NCBI GenBank assembly: GCA_937907325.1
Contig: CALERO010000034.1
Location: 1 to 15,613 of the forward strand
DNA: 15,613 nucleotides
Direction: 5' to 3'
Origin: UBA4716 sp002438865
GTDB lineage: Bacteria; Bacillota; Clostridia; UBA1381
The translations under genes and the position numbers were made by a program. Below the pieces are notes generated by a model. That model was not told the DNA's origin. It did no database searches and saw only the letters and a program-made list of their open reading frames with translations. Below are positions 6,928 through 15,590 of the stretch, piece by piece (the first letter of the stretch is position 1; each line of letters starts with the position of its first letter).

Positions 6928-7592
6928 TAAGAGTAATGATTTGTGACGATTTAAAGGACATACGTGACTTTTTCACGGAGCTTATAAATTCTCAGCCCGA
7001 TATGGAAGCGGTATGCAGTGCGTCCTGTGAAAAAGAAAGCATTGAGAGAGCGGAGGAATATAAGCCGGACATAATTCTTATGGATATTCAGATGGACGAA
7101 TACAATTCCGGCATAAGAGCGGCGGAAAAAATCAACGAAATTCTGCCGAAAACAAAGATTATAATGCTTACCATTCATACAAGCGATGAGCTGATTATCG
7201 AGGCGTACCTTGCCGGCGTGGTGGATTATCTTGAAAAGACGTCGCCGCCGGAGGATATATGCGAAACCGTCAGAAAGGTATATTCGCAGACGGAATTTCT
7301 CGGAAAAATGATAACCGATGCGGTAAGAAAGAAAATGCAGCATATAAAACGGCAGGAAACGAGCCTTTTGTACATAATAAACCGATTTTCCAAGCTTACT
7401 CCGATGGAAAACGATATATTAAAGCTTTTGTATCAGAAAAACACACGCAAGGAAATCGCAAAAAAGAAGTTTATGTCCGAGGATACGGTTAAAACGCATA
7501 TAAGACACATACTCCGAAAACTCGGCTGTACTTCAACGTCGGAAATGCTTGTGCTTTTGGAACAGCTCGGCATAACGAATTACTTTAAATAA
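6924..7592 (+). CDS. NarL/LuxR-family response regulator
   Basis: Cytoplasmic regulator of 222 residues. The receiver domain has the acidic pair Asp8-Asp9, phospho-acceptor Asp54 in ILMDIQM, Thr83 and Lys105 in EKTSPP, i.e. the full active set. The C-terminal domain (about 155-215) is a LuxR-type helix-turn-helix: ENDILKLLYQ, then KEIAKKKFMSEDTVKTHIRHILRKLG. The start ATG overlaps the kinase stop codon and is preceded by AGGAGA inside the kinase gene. It is almost surely phosphorylated by the upstream kinase. Targets are not visible in the window; the exported SLH-protein genes immediately downstream have a separate promoter and are plausible candidates by position only. Confidence 0.93.
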   Translation: MIRVMICDDLKDIRDFFTELINSQPDMEAVCSASCEKESIERAEEYKPDIILMDIQMDEYNSGIRAAEKINEILPKTKIIMLTIHTSDELIIEAYLAGVVDYLEKTSPPEDICETVRKVYSQTEFLGKMITDAVRKKMQHIKRQETSLLYIINRFSKLTPMENDILKLLYQKNTRKEIAKKKFMSEDTVKTHIRHILRKLGCTSTSEMLVLLEQLGITNYFK

Positions 7593-7597
7593 ACATC

Positions 7598-7622
7598 AAA
7601 CAGGCGGAAACTCCGCCTGTTT
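7598..7622 (+). terminator. Terminator hairpin of the two-component operon
   Basis: A perfect 11-bp stem AAACAGGCGGA / TCCGCCTGTTT with a 3-nt loop lies six bases after the response regulator stop codon. The T-rich end is within the stem rather than after it. The stem shares AACAGGCGG/CCGCCTGTT with the hairpin after GH2. Confidence 0.7.
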
Positions 7623-7669
7623 GACGGTTATACGAATTTTATATCAAAAGGGGTTATAAAAAATCCCCC

Positions 7670-7697
7670 TTGTCAATAAGAGCGGGTATGTTATAAT
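7670..7697 (+). promoter_or_regulatory. Promoter of the SLH-protein operon
   Basis: TTGTCA (7670-7675), a 16-nt spacer and TATAAT (7692-7697). Just upstream, AAGGGG (7649-7654) and CCCCTT (7666-7671) form an inverted repeat that runs into the -35 box. This could be an operator, though it is short. Predicted leader to the ATG at 7739 is about 35 nt. Confidence 0.7.
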
Positions 7698-7738
7698 TAA
7701 GATAGTAAAACGGAAACAATACGGACAGGAGGAAAAGG

Positions 7739-9412
7739 ATGAAGTTAAAAGGATTGGCCGCAATGATCATTGCGGCAGCGGCAGCTGCCACAACAGCGGC
7801 ATACGCTGCCGATTATACCGCAAATGAAAGAGGTATCGTTGATTTCAGCGAAACCGTAGATGTTTCACAGCTTGATTTAAACGAGGGCTATGACAAATAT
7901 ATGTCATATAAAGTGGTTGACGCAAACGGAGGTCTGCAGGGTTTCGGTCAGATTAATCTCGACAGTACGGGCAGAGTGGCGTTCAGCGTAAGAATTAAGG
8001 GCGCAACGGGAGAATATAAGATTATTCTTTCAAATATCAAGCTCGGACAGAGAACATATACGGTTGATTATGTAAATAATTGCTATGTTGAATTTAACGA
8101 TATACGAAATTCGGGAAATGCGGACGAGATGAAAACCTTTATCACGGAAAGCGGAAGCGTGTTCGGATTTGACACATATGTGTTCGGACTTCTCTCGGAC
8201 GGTGAGCAGAATACAATTGTAAATAAGTTTTTGCAGGCACCCGTTATGAACTCGAACAACGACCTCAGGAACTTTGCCGAAAGTACGGACGTTTTAAGTG
8301 TACTCTTTAAAACAGCGTCGGCAGATACGATAGACGAATACATAAAAACAAGCACGGGTAATCATACGTGCATATTTAACGAAGCGATAGCGAAGGTGTA
8401 TATTGAAAAGCTTACGGAGGCAAACCGCAAGGCAATTGCCGAGTCGCTCAGAGGAAAGAATGCGGATAATGCGCTTAAATCAGAATTTGAATTCAGCGTT
8501 TTAAAGAGCCGTATTTCACAGATAACATATTTTGCGGATATGGACGAAATAATAAGCGACAGCAATAATATATGGGGATTTGCAAGAGCCGATCTCAACA
8601 AGTATGCTCAGTCAGACAAAGCCGAAGTTCAAAAGCAGATGCAAAGCGCAATAAACAGCGTGTCGGATATGGCGTCATACAGAAACAGATTTACCGCAAT
8701 CGTAAACGATAATTATAAAGGCGGTACGCAAAATCCGTCCGGCTCGCAGACGATTATAACAGGCTCGGGTACGGTTAAAAAGAGCTTCAGCATCAACATA
8801 CCCGACAAGCCGCAGGACGATAACCAAAACGGTGAAACAACAAGACCGCAGACGGGGGCATTTACCGATATGGCAGGCTATGAATGGGCAAGTGCGGCGG
8901 TAAAGAGCCTTGTCGATAACTTTATAGTAAACGGAACAACAGATACCACATACGAGCCGTCACGTCCGATAAAGCGTGAGGAGTTTGTGAAAATGATAAC
9001 CGCCGGTTTAAGACTTACGGGTGCGGAGGCAAACGTAACAATGGCGGATGTTAAGGAAAGCGACTGGTTCTACAGCGCAGTCGGTGCGGCGGAACGTGCA
9101 AACCTGATAACGGGCGACAATGACGGAAACTTCGGCGCAGGACAGTACATAACACGTCAGGATGCGGCGGTCATTGCGTCACGTGCGGCAAAATACAAGG
9201 GTGTATCGCTGGTTTCCGAAAAGGATATAACCTTTACGGATGAGGCGGATATGGCGTCATATGCAAAGAATGAGATTTACAAGCTTGCAAGAGCGGGCGT
9301 TATAAACGGTATGGACGACGGCAGCTTTGCGCCAAGAAACAATATAACAAGAGCGGAAGCCGCAAAATTGCTGTACGGCTTATTCACCGTTATTGACGTA
9401 TTGGTATGGTAA
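7739..9412 (+). CDS. Secreted protein with three C-terminal S-layer homology domains
   Basis: Exported cell-wall-anchored protein of 557 residues. It begins with a signal peptide (MKLKG followed by a long Ala-rich core) with a likely cleavage site after AYA at residue 23. The middle (about 24-335) resembles no family I recognise. A short strand-rich part comes first, then a Glu/Lys/Ala-rich, probably helical stretch. A Gly/Ser/Pro/Asn-rich linker leads into three SLH domains, starting near residues 375 (FTDMAGYEWA), 433 (VTMADVKESDWF) and 497 (FTDEADMASYA). The repeats carry the usual ITR-type turns (PIKREEF, YITRQDAA, NITRAEAA). Family knowledge: SLH triplets bind pyruvylated secondary cell wall polymers. 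AGGAGG lies 6 nt before the ATG. The next exported protein gene begins 23 nt after its stop codon. Confidence 0.9.
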   Translation: MKLKGLAAMIIAAAAAATTAAYAADYTANERGIVDFSETVDVSQLDLNEGYDKYMSYKVVDANGGLQGFGQINLDSTGRVAFSVRIKGATGEYKIILSNIKLGQRTYTVDYVNNCYVEFNDIRNSGNADEMKTFITESGSVFGFDTYVFGLLSDGEQNTIVNKFLQAPVMNSNNDLRNFAESTDVLSVLFKTASADTIDEYIKTSTGNHTCIFNEAIAKVYIEKLTEANRKAIAESLRGKNADNALKSEFEFSVLKSRISQITYFADMDEIISDSNNIWGFARADLNKYAQSDKAEVQKQMQSAINSVSDMASYRNRFTAIVNDNYKGGTQNPSGSQTIITGSGTVKKSFSINIPDKPQDDNQNGETTRPQTGAFTDMAGYEWASAAVKSLVDNFIVNGTTDTTYEPSRPIKREEFVKMITAGLRLTGAEANVTMADVKESDWFYSAVGAAERANLITGDNDGNFGAGQYITRQDAAVIASRAAKYKGVSLVSEKDITFTDEADMASYAKNEIYKLARAGVINGMDDGSFAPRNNITRAEAAKLLYGLFTVIDVLVW

Positions 9413-9435
9413 TTTCGCAGGAAGGGGTTAAAAGA

Positions 9436-12078
9436 GTGAAAAGGAACAGATTTATTGCAGGATTGCTTTCCTTATGTATGCTTCTTACTACAGGCTACTA
9501 TGCTTTTGCAGAGGAAACGGAACCGATAGACACATCAAACAATAATGTAACGGAGGCGGAGATATTATCCGCAGTCGGGGTAATGGACGTACCCGATACG
9601 GCAAAGAACTGGGACGAGATACAGATTACGAACGGTGATTTTATCATATGGGCGTTTAATCTGAGCGATTTTGCCGAGGTTGCCGCAGGGTATACGAGCG
9701 GCACAAGCGAGCTGGCACAGTCTGGCGAGGCGTGCTTCGGTCAGTATGCATATGCCGAGCAGAACGGATGGTTCCCGGACAAAAAAGAGGAATTTAAGTC
9801 GGGAAATGAACTTTCGGCAGAGTTTGCAGCAATTGTTCTTGAGGGCGTCCTGGGATACCGCCGTATGTATGCGGCAGGCATAACGAGCGAAAGTGAGAGA
9901 ATACACAGCGAAGTACTTTCGGGAGTAAAGACAGATAACGGGCTTGTTAATATGAACGGTGCAATAAAGATGATTTACAATGCTACCGACATAGACGTTC
10001 CCGAACTGACTCAAGCATCTGACTCAGCGTTCTATTATGAGGTACATGACGGAGTAAACGTGCTTGTAAAGAATAAGAAGATATATAAAATAAAGGGCAG
10101 AGTAAACGCAACCGAGCTTGCATCGCTTGCAGGCGCAAGAGCGGGCGAGGACAGAATTGTCATAAACGATCTGGAGTTCGTTTCGGAAAACAAAGCGTTT
10201 AACAGTTTTATAGGTCAGTACATAAAAGGTTATGCATATGTTGACGGTGCGGATATGAAAGTGCTGTACCTTATGCGTGACAAGAACACCGATGAAATCG
10301 TTATCGACGGCGATAAGCTTGACAGTTTTAAAAGCGGAACGGTAACATATTATGATGAGAATGATAAAAAGCAGTCGCAGAAGGTAGACAATCCTACCGT
10401 AATCTATAACGGCAAGGAGCTTAAAGCGGGCGAGTATAACGATAAGCTGTTCGATATATGCGACGGTACACTGACGCTCATTATGCATAACGGAAAATGC
10501 AATACCGTTATCGTAACAGACTATAAAAACATTGTTGTAGGCTCGGTTAATTCCGATCAGTACACAATATACGATATGTTTGACGCAGAGTCAACGCTTA
10601 AGATTAACACGGCGGACAACAGCTTTGCGTCGATTAAAAACACATCGGGAAACAGCGTTGCATTTGAAAAGCTTAAAAAGGGCGATGTAATCACATATAT
10701 CGCAAGCCTTGACGGCGAGTATGTCGATGCGGTTGTCGGCGGAAGCAGCGGTACGGGCGCAATAAAGAGAGTTGACACAGACGGCTCGGGCAGATACAAA
10801 TATATTACCGTGGGCGATAAGCAGTACAGCGTTTCGAAAGAAATGCGTGACTCGGATATGACAGTTTCCGTTTCCAAGGACTATACGTATTATGTAAACT
10901 ACAGAGGTTATTTCGTAGGCGTTAAAACTCCCGACAGGCTTGACAGCGATATGGGATATATGCTTAACGCATGGCTTGAAAAGGGAACAGATGTCGGATA
11001 CATAAAGGTTGTTCCGACAGGTGCGGTGGAGATTGACCGGGCAGTTACATTAAAGTGTGCCGATAAGGTTAAAATTGACGGCAAGAGCTACAAGAACAGC
11101 AATATAATGGAGGGACTTGACAAGTTCAGCACAACGCACGAATATCCGATTGCATACGAATTGAACAAAGCGGGCGAATTGACATCAATTGATACGCCGT
11201 ATTATGATTCTTCAAAGGAAGAAAAGAATACGCTTACCAAACGGTACTCAATGGAAGATGAAAAACTCGGTGTTAAGACTATGTCATACTGGGGTTACAG
11301 AAATCTGATAGGCGGAAAATATTATCTCAGCTATGACGGCTTGTGCATAATGAAACCTACAGGCAAGGAAATGTTCCTTACAGAAAGAATGAGAAACGAC
11401 TCAAAGCAGAGCCTTGACTTGTATACATTCGGAAGCGAATCTCCGCTGGCATATTTCGCAGTTGTAAATGACGACAGCGAGGCGACAAACGATTATGAGC
11501 AGTCGCTGGGTATTATAGATGAGATATATACCGATGTAAATGATGACGGCGAGATTATCTCAAAGGTTAAAATGATTGTATCCTCAAAGGAAAACGAGTA
11601 TGAAATAGAACAGGGCAAGGAGGATATTCTGGAAAAGATAGACGAGGGCGACTTTGTAAGATTTAAGATAAACGCAAAGAGCAATATTACCGATTTCAGC
11701 TGCGTACTCGACTATTCAAATATGTCATCATCTATGGGATATATGAACTTGTCATGGCAGGACGGCGGAGCGTTCAGAGTTGCGGTCGGAAAAGCGTATG
11801 ACTGCATTAAGGACTCCGGCTGTACAACGGCGAATAACGAGATACTCGGTTTCTACTCGGACGAAAACGACAAGGTCGGAAGTCTCGAAACAATATTCCT
11901 CCGCCAGGCGTGCGTATATAAATACACATGGGGCGGACGAGGCGAAAAGAAGATAACAGCCGCTCTGGGCAGTGATATAAGAACATTTAAGAGTGCAGGC
12001 GCAGATGCGGATTACATACTCATTACCACAAATTACGCCGTGCCTATGGAGATTTATATCATAAGTCCCGATAAGTAA
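9436..12078 (+). CDS. Large exported protein of unknown function, linked to the SLH protein
   Basis: Exported protein of 880 residues. I chose the GTG at 9436 because GGAAGGGG lies about 9 nt upstream and the product then begins with a normal signal peptide (MKRNRF, hydrophobic core, cleavage after AFA near residue 25). An ATG at 9406 would overlap the previous gene and add ten residues ahead of it. Residues about 45-195 have the rhythm of degenerate SLH repeats (ILSAVGVMDVPD, later AYAEQNGWFPDK), but I cannot assign them firmly. The rest is rich in beta-strand, Asp, Lys and Tyr, with motifs such as KKGDVITYI and EGDFVRFKI that suggest repeated small beta-barrel units. No catalytic motif is visible. 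It sits directly behind the SLH-protein gene in the same operon and ends before a terminator, so it is probably another surface-layer or envelope component. Function unknown. Confidence 0.8.
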   Translation: MKRNRFIAGLLSLCMLLTTGYYAFAEETEPIDTSNNNVTEAEILSAVGVMDVPDTAKNWDEIQITNGDFIIWAFNLSDFAEVAAGYTSGTSELAQSGEACFGQYAYAEQNGWFPDKKEEFKSGNELSAEFAAIVLEGVLGYRRMYAAGITSESERIHSEVLSGVKTDNGLVNMNGAIKMIYNATDIDVPELTQASDSAFYYEVHDGVNVLVKNKKIYKIKGRVNATELASLAGARAGEDRIVINDLEFVSENKAFNSFIGQYIKGYAYVDGADMKVLYLMRDKNTDEIVIDGDKLDSFKSGTVTYYDENDKKQSQKVDNPTVIYNGKELKAGEYNDKLFDICDGTLTLIMHNGKCNTVIVTDYKNIVVGSVNSDQYTIYDMFDAESTLKINTADNSFASIKNTSGNSVAFEKLKKGDVITYIASLDGEYVDAVVGGSSGTGAIKRVDTDGSGRYKYITVGDKQYSVSKEMRDSDMTVSVSKDYTYYVNYRGYFVGVKTPDRLDSDMGYMLNAWLEKGTDVGYIKVVPTGAVEIDRAVTLKCADKVKIDGKSYKNSNIMEGLDKFSTTHEYPIAYELNKAGELTSIDTPYYDSSKEEKNTLTKRYSMEDEKLGVKTMSYWGYRNLIGGKYYLSYDGLCIMKPTGKEMFLTERMRNDSKQSLDLYTFGSESPLAYFAVVNDDSEATNDYEQSLGIIDEIYTDVNDDGEIISKVKMIVSSKENEYEIEQGKEDILEKIDEGDFVRFKINAKSNITDFSCVLDYSNMSSSMGYMNLSWQDGGAFRVAVGKAYDCIKDSGCTTANNEILGFYSDENDKVGSLETIFLRQACVYKYTWGGRGEKKITAALGSDIRTFKSAGADADYILITTNYAVPMEIYIISPDK

Positions 12079-12107
12079 CAGCCAATCAAATTTTATAAAC
12101 AGTCAGG

Positions 12108-12136
12108 AGCCGTTCGGCATAAACCGAACGGCTTTT
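12108..12136 (+). terminator. Intrinsic terminator after the exported-protein operon
   Basis: A perfect 10-bp stem AGCCGTTCGG / CCGAACGGCT with a 6-nt loop, followed by TTT. It lies 30 nt after the stop codon and only 22 nt before the next start codon. No clear promoter is visible between it and the GH78-like gene, so those genes may depend partly on read-through or on a weak promoter I cannot identify. Confidence 0.75.
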
Positions 12137-12158
12137 GCACTAAATAAGGAGACAAAAT

Positions 12159-14423
12159 ATGAAAAGTTTTGAAAATGCAAAGCAGATATTTATAAAAAAT
12201 AAGCGTGAGGAGGTAAACTTCCAGGCAGGATTTAAGTGTAAGTTTCAGGCAGAGAAAAGCCGTGAATATATTTTGCATATAACGGGAGCGACACTGTATC
12301 GGGTGTATCTCAACAATAAATTTGTATTTTACGGCCCTGCAAGAGCGCCTCACGGATATATCCGATTTGACGAGGTAAAGCTTGATGTAATCGACGGCGA
12401 AAATATCCTGTGCGTTGAGGTTGCGGGGTATAACTGCCCGTCGTTCTATACAATGGATATAAAGTCATTCTTGCAGGCGGAAGTGTTTGAGGACGGCAAA
12501 TCCGTTGCATACACGGGCAGAGATTTCTCGGCAATATCGCTCGATAAACTGCGTGAGCGTGCAGTATACCGCTACAGCTATCAGCGTGCGTTTACGGAGG
12601 TGTATTATCTCGATAATGCGTCACCGCTTACAAACTGGAAAAACGAGGATTTCACGGGTGAGGAGATAAACGAATACACATATGAGCAGACAATAATCCC
12701 GAGAGCTTTCAAAAATCCCAAATTTAAAACACTTGACGGTGCAAACAGGGTAAAGGGCGGACGTTTTAAGCACAAGGACGATTTCACAAACTATGATAAA
12801 CGCCATGTAACGGGTTTGTGCTATGAAATAAAAGGCTTTCCGCAGTATATGATAAAGAACGATGTTATGGCTGAAATACACGGAAAATACTTTGCCGATA
12901 CTTTCACCGATATGAACGAAAATCGCTATTCAATGTATGATTACGGCAGGGTAAACACGGGATTTATTACGGCGGATATAACCGCACATGAGGACTCCGA
13001 CGTGTACCTTATTTTTTCGGAAAAGCTTAAGGATGGTCAGCCCGACAGCGGAATTTACAGCTGTGATACCATAAACATTGTGAAGTATAAGCTTAAAGCA
13101 AGCAAAAAGGCGTATAAACTGCAAACCTTTGAAACGTATTCGTTTAAGTATCTGACCGTGCTTATAACAAAAGGAAATATTAAGGTAAACAGCGTGGGAA
13201 TATGCGAGTATTCGTATCCCGATACGGAAAATACATCTTTTGAAACGGATAATGACGAGTTAAAACTGATATTTAACGCAGCAAAGGAAACGTTCCGCCA
13301 AAATACAATCGACTGCTTTATGGACTGCCCCGGCAGAGAGCGTGCCGGCTGGCTGTGCGACAGCTTTTTCACCTCGCAGGCAGAGCAGATATTTGCCGGA
13401 CGGGGAGTTGTCGAGGAGCAGTTTTTAAAGGCGTTTATAGCGGCAAAGGACATACCGGGACTTGACAACCGTACATTGCCTATGTGCTATCCCGGGGAGA
13501 ATAACGGCGTAATAGAACAGTGGGTAATGTGGTATATCCTTGAGCTTGAAATGTACTTAAAGCGCAGGAGGGACGATAAGGAATATTTCAAGAAATTCTG
13601 CTATGATTATTTGGAGTATCTCTCGGAATTTGACTGCGGTAACGGGCTTATAACAAGACTTGACGGCTGGAACTTTATCGAGTGGTCGGACGCAAACGAT
13701 TTCGTGGAGGACTCGGATATAAGCTATCCCACCAATATGCTCTATGCAAGAGTATTGGAGGCAGTCGGCAATATTTACGGCGATGCAGAGCTTAACGAAA
13801 AAGCGGAAAAGATAAAGAAGCTTATTGCCGAGAAATCGTTTAACGGCGAGTATTTCTGTGACGGAGCGGTGAAAAAAGACGGCGAATTTGTAAATCTTCC
13901 CGATATTTCCGAGGCGTGTCAGTATTATGCGGCGTTTACGGGAGTTGCGTGCGAGGACGATGAGAAATACGCAAAATTCTTTGATAATTTCTATAACGTG
14001 TTAGGCTATAGAAGAAAGCTTGAGGGACGTCTCCCCGAAGTGGCGTTTGCAAATCTGTTTATCGGATTTACGGTAAGATTTATGTATTTATTAAATGCAA
14101 AAAAATACGACAGGCTGATTGACGAAGTAATGGAATTTTACGGACCGATGGCAAGGCAGACGGGAACGCTTTGGGAACAGGATACGCCGATTGCAAGCTT
14201 AAATCACGGACTTTCCTCCGTTGCGGCTGTGTTTATCGTAAAATCGCTTACGGGCATTTCGGAAATAAACGAGGCGGATAAAACGATTACCGTAAACAAG
14301 ACCGATTGTAACGGAAAATACAAAATCTCAATCGGACTTACAAACGGCACGCTTTATGCCGAAAATGACGGTAACGGCAGAAAGATAAGCGTTGACGGCG
14401 GATACACAATAAAAGAGGTGTGA
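12159..14423 (+). CDS. GH78-like alpha-L-rhamnosidase
   Basis: Inverting glycosidase homologue of 754 residues without a signal peptide, so probably cytoplasmic. The N-terminal part is a beta-sandwich accessory domain (LYRVYLNNKFVFYGPARAPHG), then a second beta domain (YSMYDYGRVNTGFITADI). From about residue 370 comes an (alpha/alpha)6 barrel with the family hallmark DCPGRERAGWLCD (389-401). In it Asp389, Glu394 and Asp401 match the acidic positions of the GH78 DCPxRDERxGWxGD motif. The later TLWEQ (Glu673) and SLNHG segment matches the usual second catalytic region. The motif is shortened by one residue and the final GD is CD, so it is a divergent member and its exact substrate is open. AAGGAG lies 7 nt before the ATG. 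The next gene starts 4 nt after its stop codon, so both glycosidases are one unit, probably for rhamnose-containing oligosaccharides. Confidence 0.8.
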   Translation: MKSFENAKQIFIKNKREEVNFQAGFKCKFQAEKSREYILHITGATLYRVYLNNKFVFYGPARAPHGYIRFDEVKLDVIDGENILCVEVAGYNCPSFYTMDIKSFLQAEVFEDGKSVAYTGRDFSAISLDKLRERAVYRYSYQRAFTEVYYLDNASPLTNWKNEDFTGEEINEYTYEQTIIPRAFKNPKFKTLDGANRVKGGRFKHKDDFTNYDKRHVTGLCYEIKGFPQYMIKNDVMAEIHGKYFADTFTDMNENRYSMYDYGRVNTGFITADITAHEDSDVYLIFSEKLKDGQPDSGIYSCDTINIVKYKLKASKKAYKLQTFETYSFKYLTVLITKGNIKVNSVGICEYSYPDTENTSFETDNDELKLIFNAAKETFRQNTIDCFMDCPGRERAGWLCDSFFTSQAEQIFAGRGVVEEQFLKAFIAAKDIPGLDNRTLPMCYPGENNGVIEQWVMWYILELEMYLKRRRDDKEYFKKFCYDYLEYLSEFDCGNGLITRLDGWNFIEWSDANDFVEDSDISYPTNMLYARVLEAVGNIYGDAELNEKAEKIKKLIAEKSFNGEYFCDGAVKKDGEFVNLPDISEACQYYAAFTGVACEDDEKYAKFFDNFYNVLGYRRKLEGRLPEVAFANLFIGFTVRFMYLLNAKKYDRLIDEVMEFYGPMARQTGTLWEQDTPIASLNHGLSSVAAVFIVKSLTGISEINEADKTITVNKTDCNGKYKISIGLTNGTLYAENDGNGRKISVDGGYTIKEV

Positions 14424-14426
14424 GAA

Positions 14427-15590
14427 ATGAACAATACAGCAGAGTTTTTAAACAGCTTAAATGTCAGCGAAAGAGATTATAAGCTGATACAAAAAGCGGT
14501 AAGAATACTTGAAAGAAACGAAAGTAAATCGGCAAATGTCCCGTGGGGTAATAAGCGGTGCATTTTGCCGAGTGCCGAACGCTTTCAGGGAATATGGAAC
14601 TGGGACACGGCGTTTCACGCATTGGGTGTGAGCAGAATAGATGCGGAATTTGCAATGGAGCATATGGAGGCGTTCTGTGAATTTCAGCTTGAGGACGGAA
14701 TGTTCCCCGATGTTGTGTTCTGTAACGGCGAAACGGTTGATACGTTCACAAAACCGCCCGTCATGGCATGGGCGTGCGAGGAGGTATATAAGCGCAGTAA
14801 GGATAAGGAATTTCTCAAAAGAATGTATGAACGGCTTGCAAAGAATGTTGTCTTTTGGGAAAGTAAACGTATGTTGGGAGAAATGTTCCATTATGACGCA
14901 CTGCCCGAAAAAGGCGTAAAGAATATGCATCACGTAGGCTGTGAAAGCGGCTGGGACAACTCCGTAAGGTGGGACAATGCACCCGATAAGCTGTGGGCGG
15001 TCGATTTAAACTGCTTTATGATTATGACATACCGCTCGCTTGATTTTATGGCAAAGGAGCTCAATATAGAAAATCCCGATTATTCCGAAAAAGCGGACAG
15101 GCTTGCAAAAGCGGTTGAGAAAACGCTCTGGAATGAAGAATTAAACTGCTATACGGACAGGAATTACGAAACAAATGCGTTTTCAAGCGTGCTTTCACCG
15201 GCATCGTTTATGCCGCTGTATACGGGGATTGCGTCAAAGGAACACGCACAGGCGGCAGAGAGCGTGGCAAAGGAAAAGTTCGGATACGGTATGCCTACCG
15301 TATCGTATGACAATCCCGAATACAGTACCGATTACTGGCGTGGTCCGACATGGCTCAATGTGGCATACTTTGCGGCAAAGGGACTTAAAAATTACGGCTT
15401 TGACAAAACCGCCGGCAGAATAAAGGAAACAATTCTCGGTTGGGTGGAGAATGACGGCGATAAGATACACGAGAATTACAATTCCGAAACGGGCGAGGGA
15501 TTGTGTGCGGAATATTTCAGTTGGAGTTCCGTATTTGTAACAGAGTTTATACTTAATTTAGGTGATTGTAAAACAGATAAGAATTCATAA
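14427..15590 (+). CDS. Clan GH-G glycoside hydrolase (GH63 / MGH1-like)
   Basis: Protein of 387 residues forming a single (alpha/alpha)6 barrel, no signal peptide. Landmarks match the GH63/GH37/mannosylglycerate hydrolase-like group. They are GIWNWDTAFHALG near residue 55, ESGWDNSVRWD with likely general acid Asp177, DYWRGPTWLNVAYF, and HENYN with likely base Glu349, followed by GLCAEYFSWSSVFVTEF. The group includes alpha-glucosidases, trehalases and mannosylglycerate hydrolases; I cannot choose between substrates. It is shorter than eukaryotic-type GH63 enzymes, as only the catalytic barrel is present, which is common in bacteria. The start follows AGAGGTG, which overlaps the end of the previous gene, so it is translationally coupled to the GH78-like enzyme. 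No terminator is seen in the remaining 23 bases of the window. Confidence 0.82.
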   Translation: MNNTAEFLNSLNVSERDYKLIQKAVRILERNESKSANVPWGNKRCILPSAERFQGIWNWDTAFHALGVSRIDAEFAMEHMEAFCEFQLEDGMFPDVVFCNGETVDTFTKPPVMAWACEEVYKRSKDKEFLKRMYERLAKNVVFWESKRMLGEMFHYDALPEKGVKNMHHVGCESGWDNSVRWDNAPDKLWAVDLNCFMIMTYRSLDFMAKELNIENPDYSEKADRLAKAVEKTLWNEELNCYTDRNYETNAFSSVLSPASFMPLYTGIASKEHAQAAESVAKEKFGYGMPTVSYDNPEYSTDYWRGPTWLNVAYFAAKGLKNYGFDKTAGRIKETILGWVENDGDKIHENYNSETGEGLCAEYFSWSSVFVTEFILNLGDCKTDKNS

